A stretch of DNA of 50,654 nucleotides from Desulfobacterales bacterium (lineage in GTDB: Bacteria > Desulfobacterota > Desulfobacteria > Desulfobacterales > SURF-7), in contig JABHLN010000013.1 of NCBI GenBank assembly GCA_018693105.1, positions 1 through 50,654 of the forward strand, read 5' to 3'. This document shows, piece after piece, positions 35,515 to 44,010 of the stretch. Numbering within the stretch: the stretch's first letter is position 1; each line of letters starts with the position of its first letter. The translations under genes were made by a program, and so were the position numbers. The notes under the pieces were generated by a model, which saw nothing but the letters and a program-made list of their open reading frames with translations, was not told the DNA's origin and searched no databases.

Positions 35515-36219
35515 TTAAGAAATATCTGTGTTTTTCATCATTTTCAGAATGTTTTTAGCCGCATCCTGCTCTGCCATTTTCTTGCTTTTACCAACACCTT
35601 CAGACTGAAGTTCACGAACATTTAATTGTATTCTAAAGGTTTTATCGTGATCCGGGCCGGTTTCCAAAACTACTTTATAACTTGGTATGATTTTGTCAGT
35701 CATTTGAACAATTTCCTGGAGATGGCTCTTATAATCACGGTTGACGGTTTTTGTAGAAATATTATCAATACTTGATGAAAAATGAGTATTTATAATATTA
35801 AATGCAGCATCAAAACCGTCGTCCAAATATACCGCTGCAATAATTGCTTCAAGTGTATCAGCGAGAATTGAACTTTTTCCCCGACCATTAGTCTGAATTT
35901 CTCCTTTACCGAGATGAATAAATGGGCCAACATCAATATCTCTTGCTATTTTTGCAAGGGTAGATTCGTTTACAAGTCCTGCCCTCATCCTGGAAAGGTC
36001 GCCTTCTTTTTGCTCAGGGAAACGTCCTATTAGAATGTGACCTATAACAAGATTAAGAACCGCATCTCCAAGAAACTCAAGACGTTCATTATCCCTCATA
36101 TCTGATTTCATACGTTCATTTACAAATGAGCTATGACGCAGAGCCTCTTCTAAGAACTCCTTATTCTTAAACTCATGCAGAATTTTCTTTTCAAGTTTAG
36201 CAAGTTTATTGTTTTTCAT
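35515..36219 (-). CDS. rnc: Ribonuclease III
   Basis: 234 residues. The catalytic domain has the signature ERLEFLGDAVLNL (about 43-55) and the second acidic site in LADTLEAIIAAVYLD (about 118-133). A C-terminal double-stranded-RNA-binding domain starts near DYKSHLQEIVQM (about 160) and ends with KKMAEQDAAKNILKMM. It cleaves double-stranded RNA in rRNA and mRNA processing. The many palindromic elements transcribed from this genome would be natural substrates. It precedes the radical SAM gene by about 110 bases. Confidence 0.95.
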   Translation of the reverse strand: MKNNKLAKLEKKILHEFKNKEFLEEALRHSSFVNERMKSDMRDNERLEFLGDAVLNLVIGHILIGRFPEQKEGDLSRMRAGLVNESTLAKIARDIDVGPFIHLGKGEIQTNGRGKSSILADTLEAIIAAVYLDDGFDAAFNIINTHFSSSIDNISTKTVNRDYKSHLQEIVQMTDKIIPSYKVVLETGPDHDKTFRIQLNVRELQSEGVGKSKKMAEQDAAKNILKMMKNTDIS

Positions 36220-36249
36220 AATATTTATTTTAGCCGTCAGTTATAGTCT

Positions 36250-36278
36250 TTAGGATATACTTTCTTACGAGTTCATCA
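36250..36278. repeat. R1 repeat end fragment
   Basis: GGATATACTTTCTTACGAGTTCATCAT matches one R1 terminus with an extra C; it lies between the PHP gene and rnc. Confidence 0.4.
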
Positions 36279-36381
36279 TTCTTAAAAAAAATAAATTTAT
36301 TAGGACCGTTTAAAAGTCTCGGATCAAATTTGATGTTTGAATAAGATTATTGAGCCTTTATTTAAGTTGATGACCTGTATT

Positions 36382-37245
36382 TTATAGAAAGTCTAAGATT
36401 TTCTCATAAAGATCATAGGGAATAAATAGGTTGCCTTTACCGGATCCCATTTGAATATCAGGTTTAAGTGAACCGTGAAAGTCGGTACCACCTGTAACTA
36501 TCAAGTCATAATGCCCGGCAAGTTCGGTATATTTTCTTGTTTGTGAAATTGAATGGCCGGGATAATATGCTTCAATTCCCTTTAACCCCATATTTACAAG
36601 AGCAATGACCAGGTCCTCAATGCCTGTTTTATTAACAAAAGACGGATGCGCAAGAACAGGCAAGCCTCCTGCGTCAAGGATAATTTTAATTGCACCGGCA
36701 CAGTCTATTCTGTATTTGTCTATATAACCCGGACGTCCTTTTGCCAGATATTTATCAAATGCCTCGTCAATTGTTTTGACAAACCCTTTTGCCAGCATCA
36801 TCTGTGCAATCTGAGGTCTTCCTGTCTGCATGTTGCCTGTTTCCCGGATAACCTCTTCTAAAGTAAGATCAAATCCCAGATCATTCAGATTCGCTATAAT
36901 TCCGGGATTTCTGTCTTTTCTCGCTTTTCGCTGTTTTGCCAGTGCATGGTTCAAATCAATATTATAAATATCTATACCATACCCTAAAATATGCAAACTT
37001 CCTGAAAAAGCAAAAGATAATGGGAGGCCCGTGCTTATTTCCACACCTGTAAGAAAATTTACTGAAGAAGGGATTCCTGCCTCAATTATCTCTTTTGACC
37101 CTTCAATTGTATCATGATCAGTAATTGCAAAGGCTCCAAGATGAAGCTCTTGAGCCAGCGAAAGGATTTCTGAGGGAGTGAGCATTCCATCAGAGGCGGT
37201 AGAGTGAATATGAAGGTCGATTCCTACCCTCTTTTTATATTCCAA
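36382..37245 (-). CDS. PHP-domain phosphoesterase (TrpH/YciV-like)
   Basis: 287 residues. The four metal-binding PHP motifs are present: DLHIHSTASDG at about 10, ITDHDT at about 40, PVLAHPS at about 197 and GGTDFHG at about 254. Homologues such as E. coli YciV are 3',5'-nucleotide bisphosphate phosphatases and 5'-3' RNA exonucleases trimming rRNA. The start overlaps the end of the DksA-like gene by 11 bases, so the two are translationally coupled. Exact substrate is inference. Confidence 0.85.
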   Translation of the reverse strand: MEYKKRVGIDLHIHSTASDGMLTPSEILSLAQELHLGAFAITDHDTIEGSKEIIEAGIPSSVNFLTGVEISTGLPLSFAFSGSLHILGYGIDIYNIDLNHALAKQRKARKDRNPGIIANLNDLGFDLTLEEVIRETGNMQTGRPQIAQMMLAKGFVKTIDEAFDKYLAKGRPGYIDKYRIDCAGAIKIILDAGGLPVLAHPSFVNKTGIEDLVIALVNMGLKGIEAYYPGHSISQTRKYTELAGHYDLIVTGGTDFHGSLKPDIQMGSGKGNLFIPYDLYEKILDFL

Positions 37246-37597
37246 GTGCGTTTTCTAATGCCTCTTCTTTTTTCTTGCAGTCAATACACTGGGTTGTAAC
37301 CGGCCGCGCTTTAAGTCGCTTAGTAGTTATATTTTCTTCGCATTTATCACAGATACCGTATGTTCCGTTATCAATTCGGTCAAGCGCTTTTCTGATCTTC
37401 TTTATAAGTTTATGTTCTCTATCCCTTATCCGTAACATAAAACTGCGATTGGCTTCATGTGAAGCCCTGTCAGTGGGATCAGGAAATGTTTCTTTCTGTG
37501 AAACCATCCCGGAAACAGTATCATCAGCCTGGGATTCAAGGTCTCTCAAGCGATCATTGAGCAATTCTTTAAAGTATTCAAGGTCTTTCTTTTTCAT
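37235..37597 (-). CDS. DksA/TraR-family zinc-finger RNA polymerase-binding protein
   Basis: 120 residues from the ATG at 37597, which has AGGA at seven bases; an ATG six codons upstream lacks a Shine-Dalgarno sequence. An N-terminal coiled coil carries the tip motif DPTDRA (DxxDxA, about 40-45) that inserts into the RNA polymerase secondary channel in DksA. A four-cysteine zinc finger is at C83/C86 and C104/C107. It likely adjusts rRNA and amino-acid gene transcription with ppGpp. It is the first gene of a two-gene unit with the PHP phosphoesterase. Confidence 0.88.
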   Translation of the reverse strand: MKKKDLEYFKELLNDRLRDLESQADDTVSGMVSQKETFPDPTDRASHEANRSFMLRIRDREHKLIKKIRKALDRIDNGTYGICDKCEENITTKRLKARPVTTQCIDCKKKEEALENALGI

Positions 37598-37832
37598 TAT
37601 CTTGTCCTGTTCCATATCAATAAAAAGAATAATATTATCTGAATATAATCTCGAAAACTAACATATTTTAGTATTGATGTAAAGCAAAATATAGTGATAA
37701 TAATACGATGCCAAAAGCGTATTATCAATTAATTTACAACTTATGTCAATCATATCAAAAAAATAAACTAAAGGTTATAGAGACATTTTTGATTTTGTGT
37801 TATCGTCATTCGGGTAGCCATTCATTGACTAA

Positions 37833-37993
37833 TATTGATGGCGTCGTAAAAAGTCTCCATCTACTGTGTTATAGCGGTTGATCAGAAGTTCGGCATACTA
37901 CATGTATGCCTTCACTCCTGATCAACCGCTATGCCTTGTATATGAAGATTTCTACTTAGCCATCGTTAATACTTTTTTACGAGTTCATCAATA
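37833..37993. repeat. R1 dispersed palindromic element (complete copy)
   Basis: About 161 bases bounded by TATTGATG (37833-37840) and CATCAATA (37986-37993). Ends GGCGTCGTAAAAAGTC and ACTTTTTTACGAGTTCATC pair, and the central pair CGGTTGATCAGAAGTTCGGC and GCC..CTCCTGATCAACCG folds into a second stem around TACATGTA. It lies between divergent dksA and sbcB, so it is not a terminator here. Confidence 0.8.
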
Positions 37994-38020
37994 TTGAAAA
38001 TTATAAATCAAAAATCAAAA

Positions 38021-39451
38021 ATGAATACTTATCTTTTCTATGATTTAGAAACAAGCGGACTTAACAAGGCTTTTGATCAGGTTCTTCAATTCGCTGCTAT
38101 TCGCACTGATATGAACCTTAATGAAATTGATCGCCACGCGATAATGGTCCAACTCCGGCCTGATGTTATTCCTTCACCACGAGCTGTGATAACACATCGT
38201 ATCCCTATTTACGAATCCATGTCAGGGTTATGTGAATATGAAGCCGTAAGATATATTCACAACCTTTTAAACAGGCCGGGTACAATAAGTATCGGTTACA
38301 ACTCACTAGGTTTTGATGATGAATTCCTGAGATTTTCATTTCACAGGAATATGCTGCAGCCATATTTACATCAGTATTATAACGGTTGTTTCCGCATGGA
38401 TATGCTGCCGATAACTACAATTTACCGGCTATACAGACAGGGTGTAATAAAGTGGCCTGAAAAAGAAGGTGAGTCCACATTAAAACTTGAATATCTCAGT
38501 GAAACAAACAATCTTGCTTCAGGCAGGGCTCACGATGCAATGACAGATGTGGAAGCTACTGTTGAACTTGCCCGGAAATTTTACAAAGAAGAGGAAATGT
38601 GGGATTACATTACCGGATATTTTTATAAACAGACTGATAAAGACCGAACCGAAAAATTACCGTCATTTTTTCATGGATTTGAAAATATGCCTGGTAATCA
38701 TTTATACGGATTAGCCGCAGGAAGTCAATACGGTCCCAGGTTAAACTACCAGGCCCCGGTTATATCAATAGGTAACTCAATACCATACAAGAACCAGACA
38801 TTGTGGTTGCGAATTGACCTGCCGGAACTCAGGGAAACAATCTTAGAAACCATAGAAACCAAAACCTGGGTGATACGTAAAAGATATGGCGAGCCTGTGA
38901 TACTCCTTCCCCCGCTTGAAAGATATATGAAATATATAACCCCTGAACGTATTTCAAATGTTGAAGAAAACAGGGAATGGCTGATGTCCAACCCCGATCT
39001 TTTCAGGGAAATTATAAATTATCACAGGGAGTACAGCTATCCTGAAATCCCTGATCTTGATGTGGATGCAGCTCTTTACCAGATAGGTTTTCTATCTAAC
39101 CACGAACAGGAATTATGTGCCTTATTCAATAATGTTCCGGTTGAAGAAAAACTTAAAATTGCAGCCGATTTTCCAAGACCGGAAACACGTAAACTGGCGT
39201 ACAGGGTGCTTTGCAGAAATTATCCCCAAAATCTCCCAAAAGAAATCACCGGTGATTTTGATAAATATATGAAGAAGATAAATCCTTCATGTGAGGATGA
39301 TGCTTTGCTTGACTATAAAGGTGACAGGAAAACAACTCCCGAAAGCGCCATGAATGAAATAGCAGATCTTAGAGACGGATCAGGGCTGGACCATGATCAG
39401 CTTGCACTGCTTCATGAATTGGAAGAACATATAAAAGATAATTTTCGATGA
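38021..39451 (+). CDS. sbcB: Exodeoxyribonuclease I
   Basis: 476 residues from the ATG at 38021, matching the E. coli length of 475; a TTG at 37994 would add nine residues and start at the edge of an R1 repeat. DEDDh exonuclease motifs are in YDLETSGLNK (about 6-15), SIGYNSLGFDDEFL (about 100) and GRAHDAMTDVEATVELARKF (about 180). The SH3-like and C-terminal helical domains follow. It digests single-stranded DNA 3'-5' in recombination and mismatch repair. No Shine-Dalgarno sequence is evident; the promoter may lie within or be disrupted by the R1 element. It ends in TGA. Confidence 0.93.
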   Translation: MNTYLFYDLETSGLNKAFDQVLQFAAIRTDMNLNEIDRHAIMVQLRPDVIPSPRAVITHRIPIYESMSGLCEYEAVRYIHNLLNRPGTISIGYNSLGFDDEFLRFSFHRNMLQPYLHQYYNGCFRMDMLPITTIYRLYRQGVIKWPEKEGESTLKLEYLSETNNLASGRAHDAMTDVEATVELARKFYKEEEMWDYITGYFYKQTDKDRTEKLPSFFHGFENMPGNHLYGLAAGSQYGPRLNYQAPVISIGNSIPYKNQTLWLRIDLPELRETILETIETKTWVIRKRYGEPVILLPPLERYMKYITPERISNVEENREWLMSNPDLFREIINYHREYSYPEIPDLDVDAALYQIGFLSNHEQELCALFNNVPVEEKLKIAADFPRPETRKLAYRVLCRNYPQNLPKEITGDFDKYMKKINPSCEDDALLDYKGDRKTTPESAMNEIADLRDGSGLDHDQLALLHELEEHIKDNFR

Positions 39452-39485
39452 AAAATATCTTTCAAAATACTACATATTGAATTTA

Positions 39486-39523
39486 GTGATTGACAAACAA
39501 CAACATATTGTTGTATCAGTCAC
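39486..39523 (+). promoter_or_regulatory. Operator-like palindrome at a promoter-like site upstream of nrdD
   Basis: ACAACA-TAT-TGTTGT (39500-39514) is a perfect inverted repeat, flanked by GTGA..TGA and TCA..TCAC that extend the symmetry unevenly. A TTGACA (39490-39495) overlaps its left side. The position fits repression of nrdD. It resembles NrdR boxes in outline but is 15 rather than 16 bases and single. Confidence 0.4.
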
Positions 39524-39646
39524 GAATCTGAATTTAAAATATGTATCCGGTTTTATTCCCTCATATTAATTACATGAAATTAAAGCCCATTATATTGGGT
39601 GTAAGCGGTATTCCAAAAAACTTTCTAAACTTGAGAGGTGTCTTTT

Positions 39647-41830
39647 TTGTTTGAAAAAATCAAAAAACGTGATGGTAGAATTGTCGAATTTGATTCAATA
39701 AAAATCACTGCAGCAATAGCCAAGGCAGGTGAAGTTACCGGCGAATATGAAGAAAGGGAAGCAAAAAAGCTTACACTGAAAGTACTGACGCTTGCTCACC
39801 AGGTACGTCTGAACCCGGTTCCTGATGTTGAAGAATTTCAAGATATTGTTGAAAGGGTTTTGCTTGACTCACCTTACTACAAAACCGCCAAAGCATATAT
39901 TATATATCGTGAACAGCATGCTCAGTTAAGAAAGATAGCAACAAAAGCAAATGTAAGCCTGGTTGAAAATTACATCGATCAAATGGACTGGAAAATCAAG
40001 GAAAACAGTAATATGAGTTTTTCGCTTCAGGGTCTGAACAATTACATTTCATCAGATGTTACTAAAGAATACTGGCTGAACAAGATTTATCCCCCCGAAA
40101 TCCGGCGGGCTCATAAAGGTGGAGATATCCATATACATGATTTGAGCCTTCTTTCAGTCTATTGTGTGGGATGGGACCTTCAGGACATATTAAGAACAGG
40201 ATTCAGGGGTGTTTCAGGCAAAATAGAAAGTGCACCTCCAAGACATCTCAGGTCGGCTCTAGGACAGATTGTCAATTTCTTTTATACCCTTCAGGGTGAA
40301 GCCGCAGGAGCTCAGGCAATATCAAATTTCGATACACTCCTTGCTCCATTTGTGAGATTCGACAACCTTGATTATAAAGAAGTAAAGCAGGCTATACAGG
40401 AGTTTGTTTTTAATATTAACATTCCCACCCGGGTTGGTTTTCAAACACCGTTTACAAACATTACTATGGACCTATGCGTGCCTTCGACATTAAAGGACGA
40501 GCCTGTAATTATCGGGGGAGAATACATTGAAGAGACCTATTCGGAATATCAGCCGGAAATGGATACAATCAATAAGGCTTTTGCCGAAGTAATGATGGAT
40601 GGCGATGCAATGGGCAGGGTTTTTACCTTTCCAATACCCACATATAATATCACTGAGGATTTTGACTGGGACAACCCGAATCTTGACCTGTTATGGAAAA
40701 TGACCGGCAAATACGGTATTCCGTATTTTTCTAATTTTGTTAATTCCGATATGTCCCCTGAAGATGCAAGGTCAATGTGCTGCCGGCTTCGCCTGGACAA
40801 CCGTGAGCTTTTAAAACGGGGTGGTGGCCTTTTTGGGGCTAATCCTCTTACAGGATCTATCGGCGTGGTAACGATCAACCTTCCGAGAATCGGATTTCTG
40901 GCTGAAAATGAAAGTGACTTTTTTACCCGATTAAAAAAACTCGTAACGCTTTCAAAAGAAAGTCTTATTATAAAAAGAAAAATACTTGAACAGTTTACGG
41001 GAAATAATCTGTATCCGTATTCAAAATTCTACCTCAGGGAAATCAAGGAAAAAACCGGAATTTACTGGAAGAATCATTTTTCCACAATTGGAATAATAGG
41101 AATGAACGAAGCTTGTCTTAACTTTATCGGTGAAGACATCGCTTCGGATACAGGAATGAATTTTTCAATAAGAGTTATGGACTATCTACGAGACCTGCTC
41201 ACCGAAATTCAGGATGAAACCGGAGATATTTTCAATCTTGAAGCTACCCCGGCAGAAGGTACTGCATATCGTATTGCGATGATAGACAAAGATAAGTACC
41301 CCGGGATTATTTGTTCTAATGAAGAAGAATACAGGAACGGTGCGGATCCTTTTTATACCAATTCTACCCAGTTGCCGGTGAATTATACTGATGATATTTT
41401 TGAAACCCTTGACCTTCAGGATGATCTCCAGACAAAATATACCGGAGGAACAGTTTTACATATGTTCATCGGTGAAGAAATTACAAATATTGAAACAATT
41501 AAGAAACTTATTAAAAAAGTATCCAACAATTACCGTCTTCCTTATTTTACAATTTCCCCGACATTCAGTGTATGTCCTTCACACGGATATATAAACGGCA
41601 AACAGGAACTATGTTCTGTCTGCAGTAGTGAGACTGAAATCTATTCAAGGGTTGTGGGATACTTAAGACCTGTAAAGCAATGGAACAATGGGAAGCAGGC
41701 AGAATTTGGCATGCGAAAAACATTTAACATAAATGAAATTACCCTTGACAGAGGTAAACCAGACCTTGCTAAGGTCGATGTAAGTTCCATTGACCAGGAA
41801 GATATGGAGCAGAAAACAATCAATTTGTAG
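39647..41830 (+). CDS. nrdD: Anaerobic (class III) ribonucleoside-triphosphate reductase
   Basis: 727 residues from a TTG at 39647, six bases after GAGAGGTG; a GTG at 39638 lies inside that Shine-Dalgarno sequence. An N-terminal ATP-cone (about 3-95, KIKKRDGRIVEFDSIKI) is followed by the ten-stranded barrel. A C-terminal zinc site (CPSHGYINGKQELCSVC) precedes the glycyl-radical loop SRVVGYLRPVKQWNNGK, where the Gly of VVGYL carries the radical. It makes dNTPs without oxygen, after activation by the radical SAM activase encoded next. An operator-like palindrome lies upstream. Confidence 0.96.
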   Translation: MFEKIKKRDGRIVEFDSIKITAAIAKAGEVTGEYEEREAKKLTLKVLTLAHQVRLNPVPDVEEFQDIVERVLLDSPYYKTAKAYIIYREQHAQLRKIATKANVSLVENYIDQMDWKIKENSNMSFSLQGLNNYISSDVTKEYWLNKIYPPEIRRAHKGGDIHIHDLSLLSVYCVGWDLQDILRTGFRGVSGKIESAPPRHLRSALGQIVNFFYTLQGEAAGAQAISNFDTLLAPFVRFDNLDYKEVKQAIQEFVFNINIPTRVGFQTPFTNITMDLCVPSTLKDEPVIIGGEYIEETYSEYQPEMDTINKAFAEVMMDGDAMGRVFTFPIPTYNITEDFDWDNPNLDLLWKMTGKYGIPYFSNFVNSDMSPEDARSMCCRLRLDNRELLKRGGGLFGANPLTGSIGVVTINLPRIGFLAENESDFFTRLKKLVTLSKESLIIKRKILEQFTGNNLYPYSKFYLREIKEKTGIYWKNHFSTIGIIGMNEACLNFIGEDIASDTGMNFSIRVMDYLRDLLTEIQDETGDIFNLEATPAEGTAYRIAMIDKDKYPGIICSNEEEYRNGADPFYTNSTQLPVNYTDDIFETLDLQDDLQTKYTGGTVLHMFIGEEITNIETIKKLIKKVSNNYRLPYFTISPTFSVCPSHGYINGKQELCSVCSSETEIYSRVVGYLRPVKQWNNGKQAEFGMRKTFNINEITLDRGKPDLAKVDVSSIDQEDMEQKTINL

Positions 41831-41861
41831 ATTTGAGATAAAAAAAGATCATATCCTTCCC

Positions 41862-42560
41862 ATGAAAATAGGTGGTTTCCAGAAAAGCTCCCTGATTGAT
41901 TACCCTGATAAAATATGCTGTATCATATTTGTTTCGGGCTGTAATTTTCATTGTCCGTACTGCCATAACCCGGAGCTTATAAACGGGAATTACCATTCGA
42001 CACCCTATTCTGATGAAAACCTGATATTTGAATTTCTTGAAAAGCGAAAGAGTATGCTCGACGGTGTTGTTATTACCGGCGGAGAACCCACCTTGTATGA
42101 AGAAATATTCGAGCTCTGCCATATTATTAAAAAGATCGGCTATCCGGTTAAAATTGATACAAACGGAAGTAGACCAAATGTAGTAAAAAAACTCATCGAG
42201 GAAGATCTTGTTGATTACATCGCAATGGATATAAAAACAACCCTGTCCAATTACTCCCCTCTCATACAGGAAAACTGCAACCCGGAAGATTTAATGTCAA
42301 GCATCAGGTTAATTATGGATTCAAAAAAAGATTATGAATTCAGGACGACATGTGTAAAACCGCTTGTTAGTTTGGAGATTATTGAAGAGATCTCAATTTT
42401 TATTATGGGTGCCAGGTTGTATACTCTTCAGGGTTTTAACGACACAAAAGTTTTAAACCCTGATTTTTTTCAGGAAAATGAGGTTGATTACACCGGGGAA
42501 GACCTTGAGGATATGTTGGATATTGCCAAGCCATGGGTCAGGCAGTGCCTGATAAGATAA
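41862..42560 (+). CDS. nrdG: Anaerobic ribonucleoside-triphosphate reductase activating protein
   Basis: 232 residues from the ATG at 41862, beginning MKIGGFQKSSLIDYPDK, the usual N-terminus of this group. The 31-base gap to nrdD and the shared strand indicate co-transcription. The radical SAM cluster motif is CNFHCPYCHN (C-x3-C-x2-C), followed by VVITGGEPTLY and the TNGSRP strand. The enzyme cleaves S-adenosylmethionine to generate the glycyl radical on NrdD. A longer frame starting at 41790 lies within nrdD and is not conserved. The Shine-Dalgarno sequence is weak. Confidence 0.92.
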   Translation: MKIGGFQKSSLIDYPDKICCIIFVSGCNFHCPYCHNPELINGNYHSTPYSDENLIFEFLEKRKSMLDGVVITGGEPTLYEEIFELCHIIKKIGYPVKIDTNGSRPNVVKKLIEEDLVDYIAMDIKTTLSNYSPLIQENCNPEDLMSSIRLIMDSKKDYEFRTTCVKPLVSLEIIEEISIFIMGARLYTLQGFNDTKVLNPDFFQENEVDYTGEDLEDMLDIAKPWVRQCLIR

Positions 42561-42631
42561 TTAACTCATAGAAACAATTATAAGAGTCTATATATGGGGA
42601 AGGTGACTTTATTGTATTTCACCAAAGGTTT

Positions 42632-42766
42632 TTATTTTTTTTGTGGCTTTTTTTTCTTTATTCCAACCGGCATACAATGTTCGCAATATGCACCTTTCTT
42701 ATCAACAAATAGTATAACACTGCTCCCGCATGCGCATCTTAACAGGGTTTTCATCAGTTTTTCCAT
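42632..42766 (-). CDS. Possible 44-residue zinc-ribbon microprotein
   Basis: An ATG at 42766 opens 44 codons reading MEKLMKTLLRCACGSSVI, then a GAYCEHC segment and a lysine-rich tail. Cys pairs CxC and CxxC about 18 residues apart look like a short zinc ribbon. GAGGG lies about 12 bases upstream, which is distant. It is in the gap between nrdG and lolA and would be convergent with nrdG. Too short for certainty. Confidence 0.4.
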   Translation of the reverse strand: MEKLMKTLLRCACGSSVILFVDKKGAYCEHCMPVGIKKKKPQKK

Positions 42767-42801
42767 ATCTTCAGCAAGCCCTCACTCATAGTAATAATGT
42801 T

Positions 42802-42955
42802 AGAAACTATCTCAAAAAAAGATTAGGGTTCAATCCAAGTCAGAAATGGGCAAGGCACAAAGTGACGAGAAAGCAGAGCCGCGGTAGTATGTGAGCATTT
42901 TGAGACGCTTTGTAACACCGCCAGGGGGACTTAGATTTATTATGAGATAGCTTCT
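42802..42955. repeat. R3 dispersed element with terminal inverted repeats
   Basis: AGAAACTATCTCA at the left and TGAGATAGCTTCT at the right differ by one base as inverted repeats. Inside, GGCAAGGCACAAAG, GTGAGCATTTTGAG and TTTGTAACACCGCCAG match the copy at 21604-21740. Non-coding. Confidence 0.75.
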
Positions 42956-43053
42956 AAACAACCTGTTTACAAAAATCTCCAGTTAATGTATTAATTTTTC
43001 ATAAAATACTAAATAAAATACTACATAAAATAATGATGGACAGGAATTTTTAA

Positions 43054-43734
43054 ATGAGATCAAAAAATTTAATATTACATATTTATTTCCCATTATTTGT
43101 TTTTCTTTTTATATTTAATACCCAGAATGCTTTGAGCGATAATTCCGTTGATTCCCGGCTGGATCATATTTTAAACCGCATTGAAAAGCGTTACGATATT
43201 CCCGGCTTCTCAGCGTTGTTTGATCAGTATTCAACCAATAAGGTAATGGATATAACCGATTCCGCTTCGGGTAAGGTATATTTCAAACGTCCCGGAATGA
43301 TGAGATGGGAGTATGAAAAACCTGAAAAAAAGCACTATATATCAAACAGCAAAACCTTGTGGGTTTTCAGACCCGAAGACAGCCAGGTAATGGTCGGGAA
43401 AGCACCTACACTGTCAGGGAACGGCAAGGGAGCCGGTTTGCTTTCAGTAGATATAAATCTCATTAGACAGAGCTTTTCGATTACACTTGAAAAAGATGAA
43501 GACAATAAAGACTATCTCTTAAAACTTGTACCTAAAGAACCCGGCCCCGAATTATCATTAATTTACATGTCAATTTCAAGAACCACTTTTGATGTGGTCA
43601 GCATAGTAACTTATAATTCATCAGATGATGAAAACCGTATTAAATTTACTGATATTAAAGAAGAAGGAAAGCTCAAGGATTCGATGTTTAATTTTACAAT
43701 CCCTGAAAATACCGAAATCCTTAGCTTTGATTAG
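43054..43734 (+). CDS. lolA: Outer-membrane lipoprotein carrier LolA
   Basis: 226 residues. The signal peptide (MRSKNLILHIYFPLFVFLF.. to about residue 27) is followed by the LolA/LppX beta fold: FSALFDQYST, then ASGKVYFKRPGMMRWEYEKP and NSKTLWVFRPEDSQVMVGKA, which are the family landmarks. It ferries lipoproteins across the periplasm from LolCDE to the outer membrane. AGGAATTTTTAA precedes the ATG. It is monocistronic and convergent with yebC; the gap between them is filled with repeat fragments. Confidence 0.9.
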   Translation: MRSKNLILHIYFPLFVFLFIFNTQNALSDNSVDSRLDHILNRIEKRYDIPGFSALFDQYSTNKVMDITDSASGKVYFKRPGMMRWEYEKPEKKHYISNSKTLWVFRPEDSQVMVGKAPTLSGNGKGAGLLSVDINLIRQSFSITLEKDEDNKDYLLKLVPKEPGPELSLIYMSISRTTFDVVSIVTYNSSDDENRIKFTDIKEEGKLKDSMFNFTIPENTEILSFD

Positions 43735-43737
43735 TAG

Positions 43738-43893
43738 CACTTTTGGCTCTAAGTCTTGATGACTTGTAAAAAGTATAAATAAAGCCTTAGACGCAACGTT
43801 GTTCTATTATAAGCCATCTCAAAAAAAATATTAGGGTTACACTTTTGGTTCTAAGTCTTAATGAATTTGGGAAAAGTATAAATAATGGCTAAG
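43738..43893. repeat. 44-base direct duplication flanking an R3 fragment
   Basis: CACTTTTGGCTCTAAGTCTT at 43738 and CACTTTTGGTTCTAAGTCTT at 43850 begin two copies of a stretch of about 44 bases that runs into the R1 end (GTAAAAAGTATAAATA and GGAAAAGTATAAATA). Between them lies AAGCCATCTCAAAAAAAATA, an R3 end. This looks like insertion or slipped duplication among the repeats. Confidence 0.5.
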
Positions 43894-44010
43894 TACAAAT
43901 CTTCATGTACAAGGCTTAGTGTTTGATCAGGAGTGAAGGCATACATGTAGTATGTCGAACTTCTGATCAACCGCTGTAACGCAGTAGATGGAGATTTTAC
44001 GACGCCATTA
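43868..44010. repeat. R1 dispersed palindromic element
   Basis: From TTAATGAATTTGGGAAAAGT to TTTTACGACGCCATTA, with GGCTAAGTACAAATCTTC, TTTGATCAGGAGTGAAGGC, TACATGTAGTATGTCG and CTTCTGATCAACCGC inside. The right end overlaps the yebC stop codon (44008-44010). Confidence 0.7.

Noticed and set aside
39500-39514. Canonical NrdR box pair
   Set aside because: Only one palindrome is present and it is 15 bases with a 3-base centre; NrdR normally uses two 16-base boxes. Kept only as a generic operator candidate.
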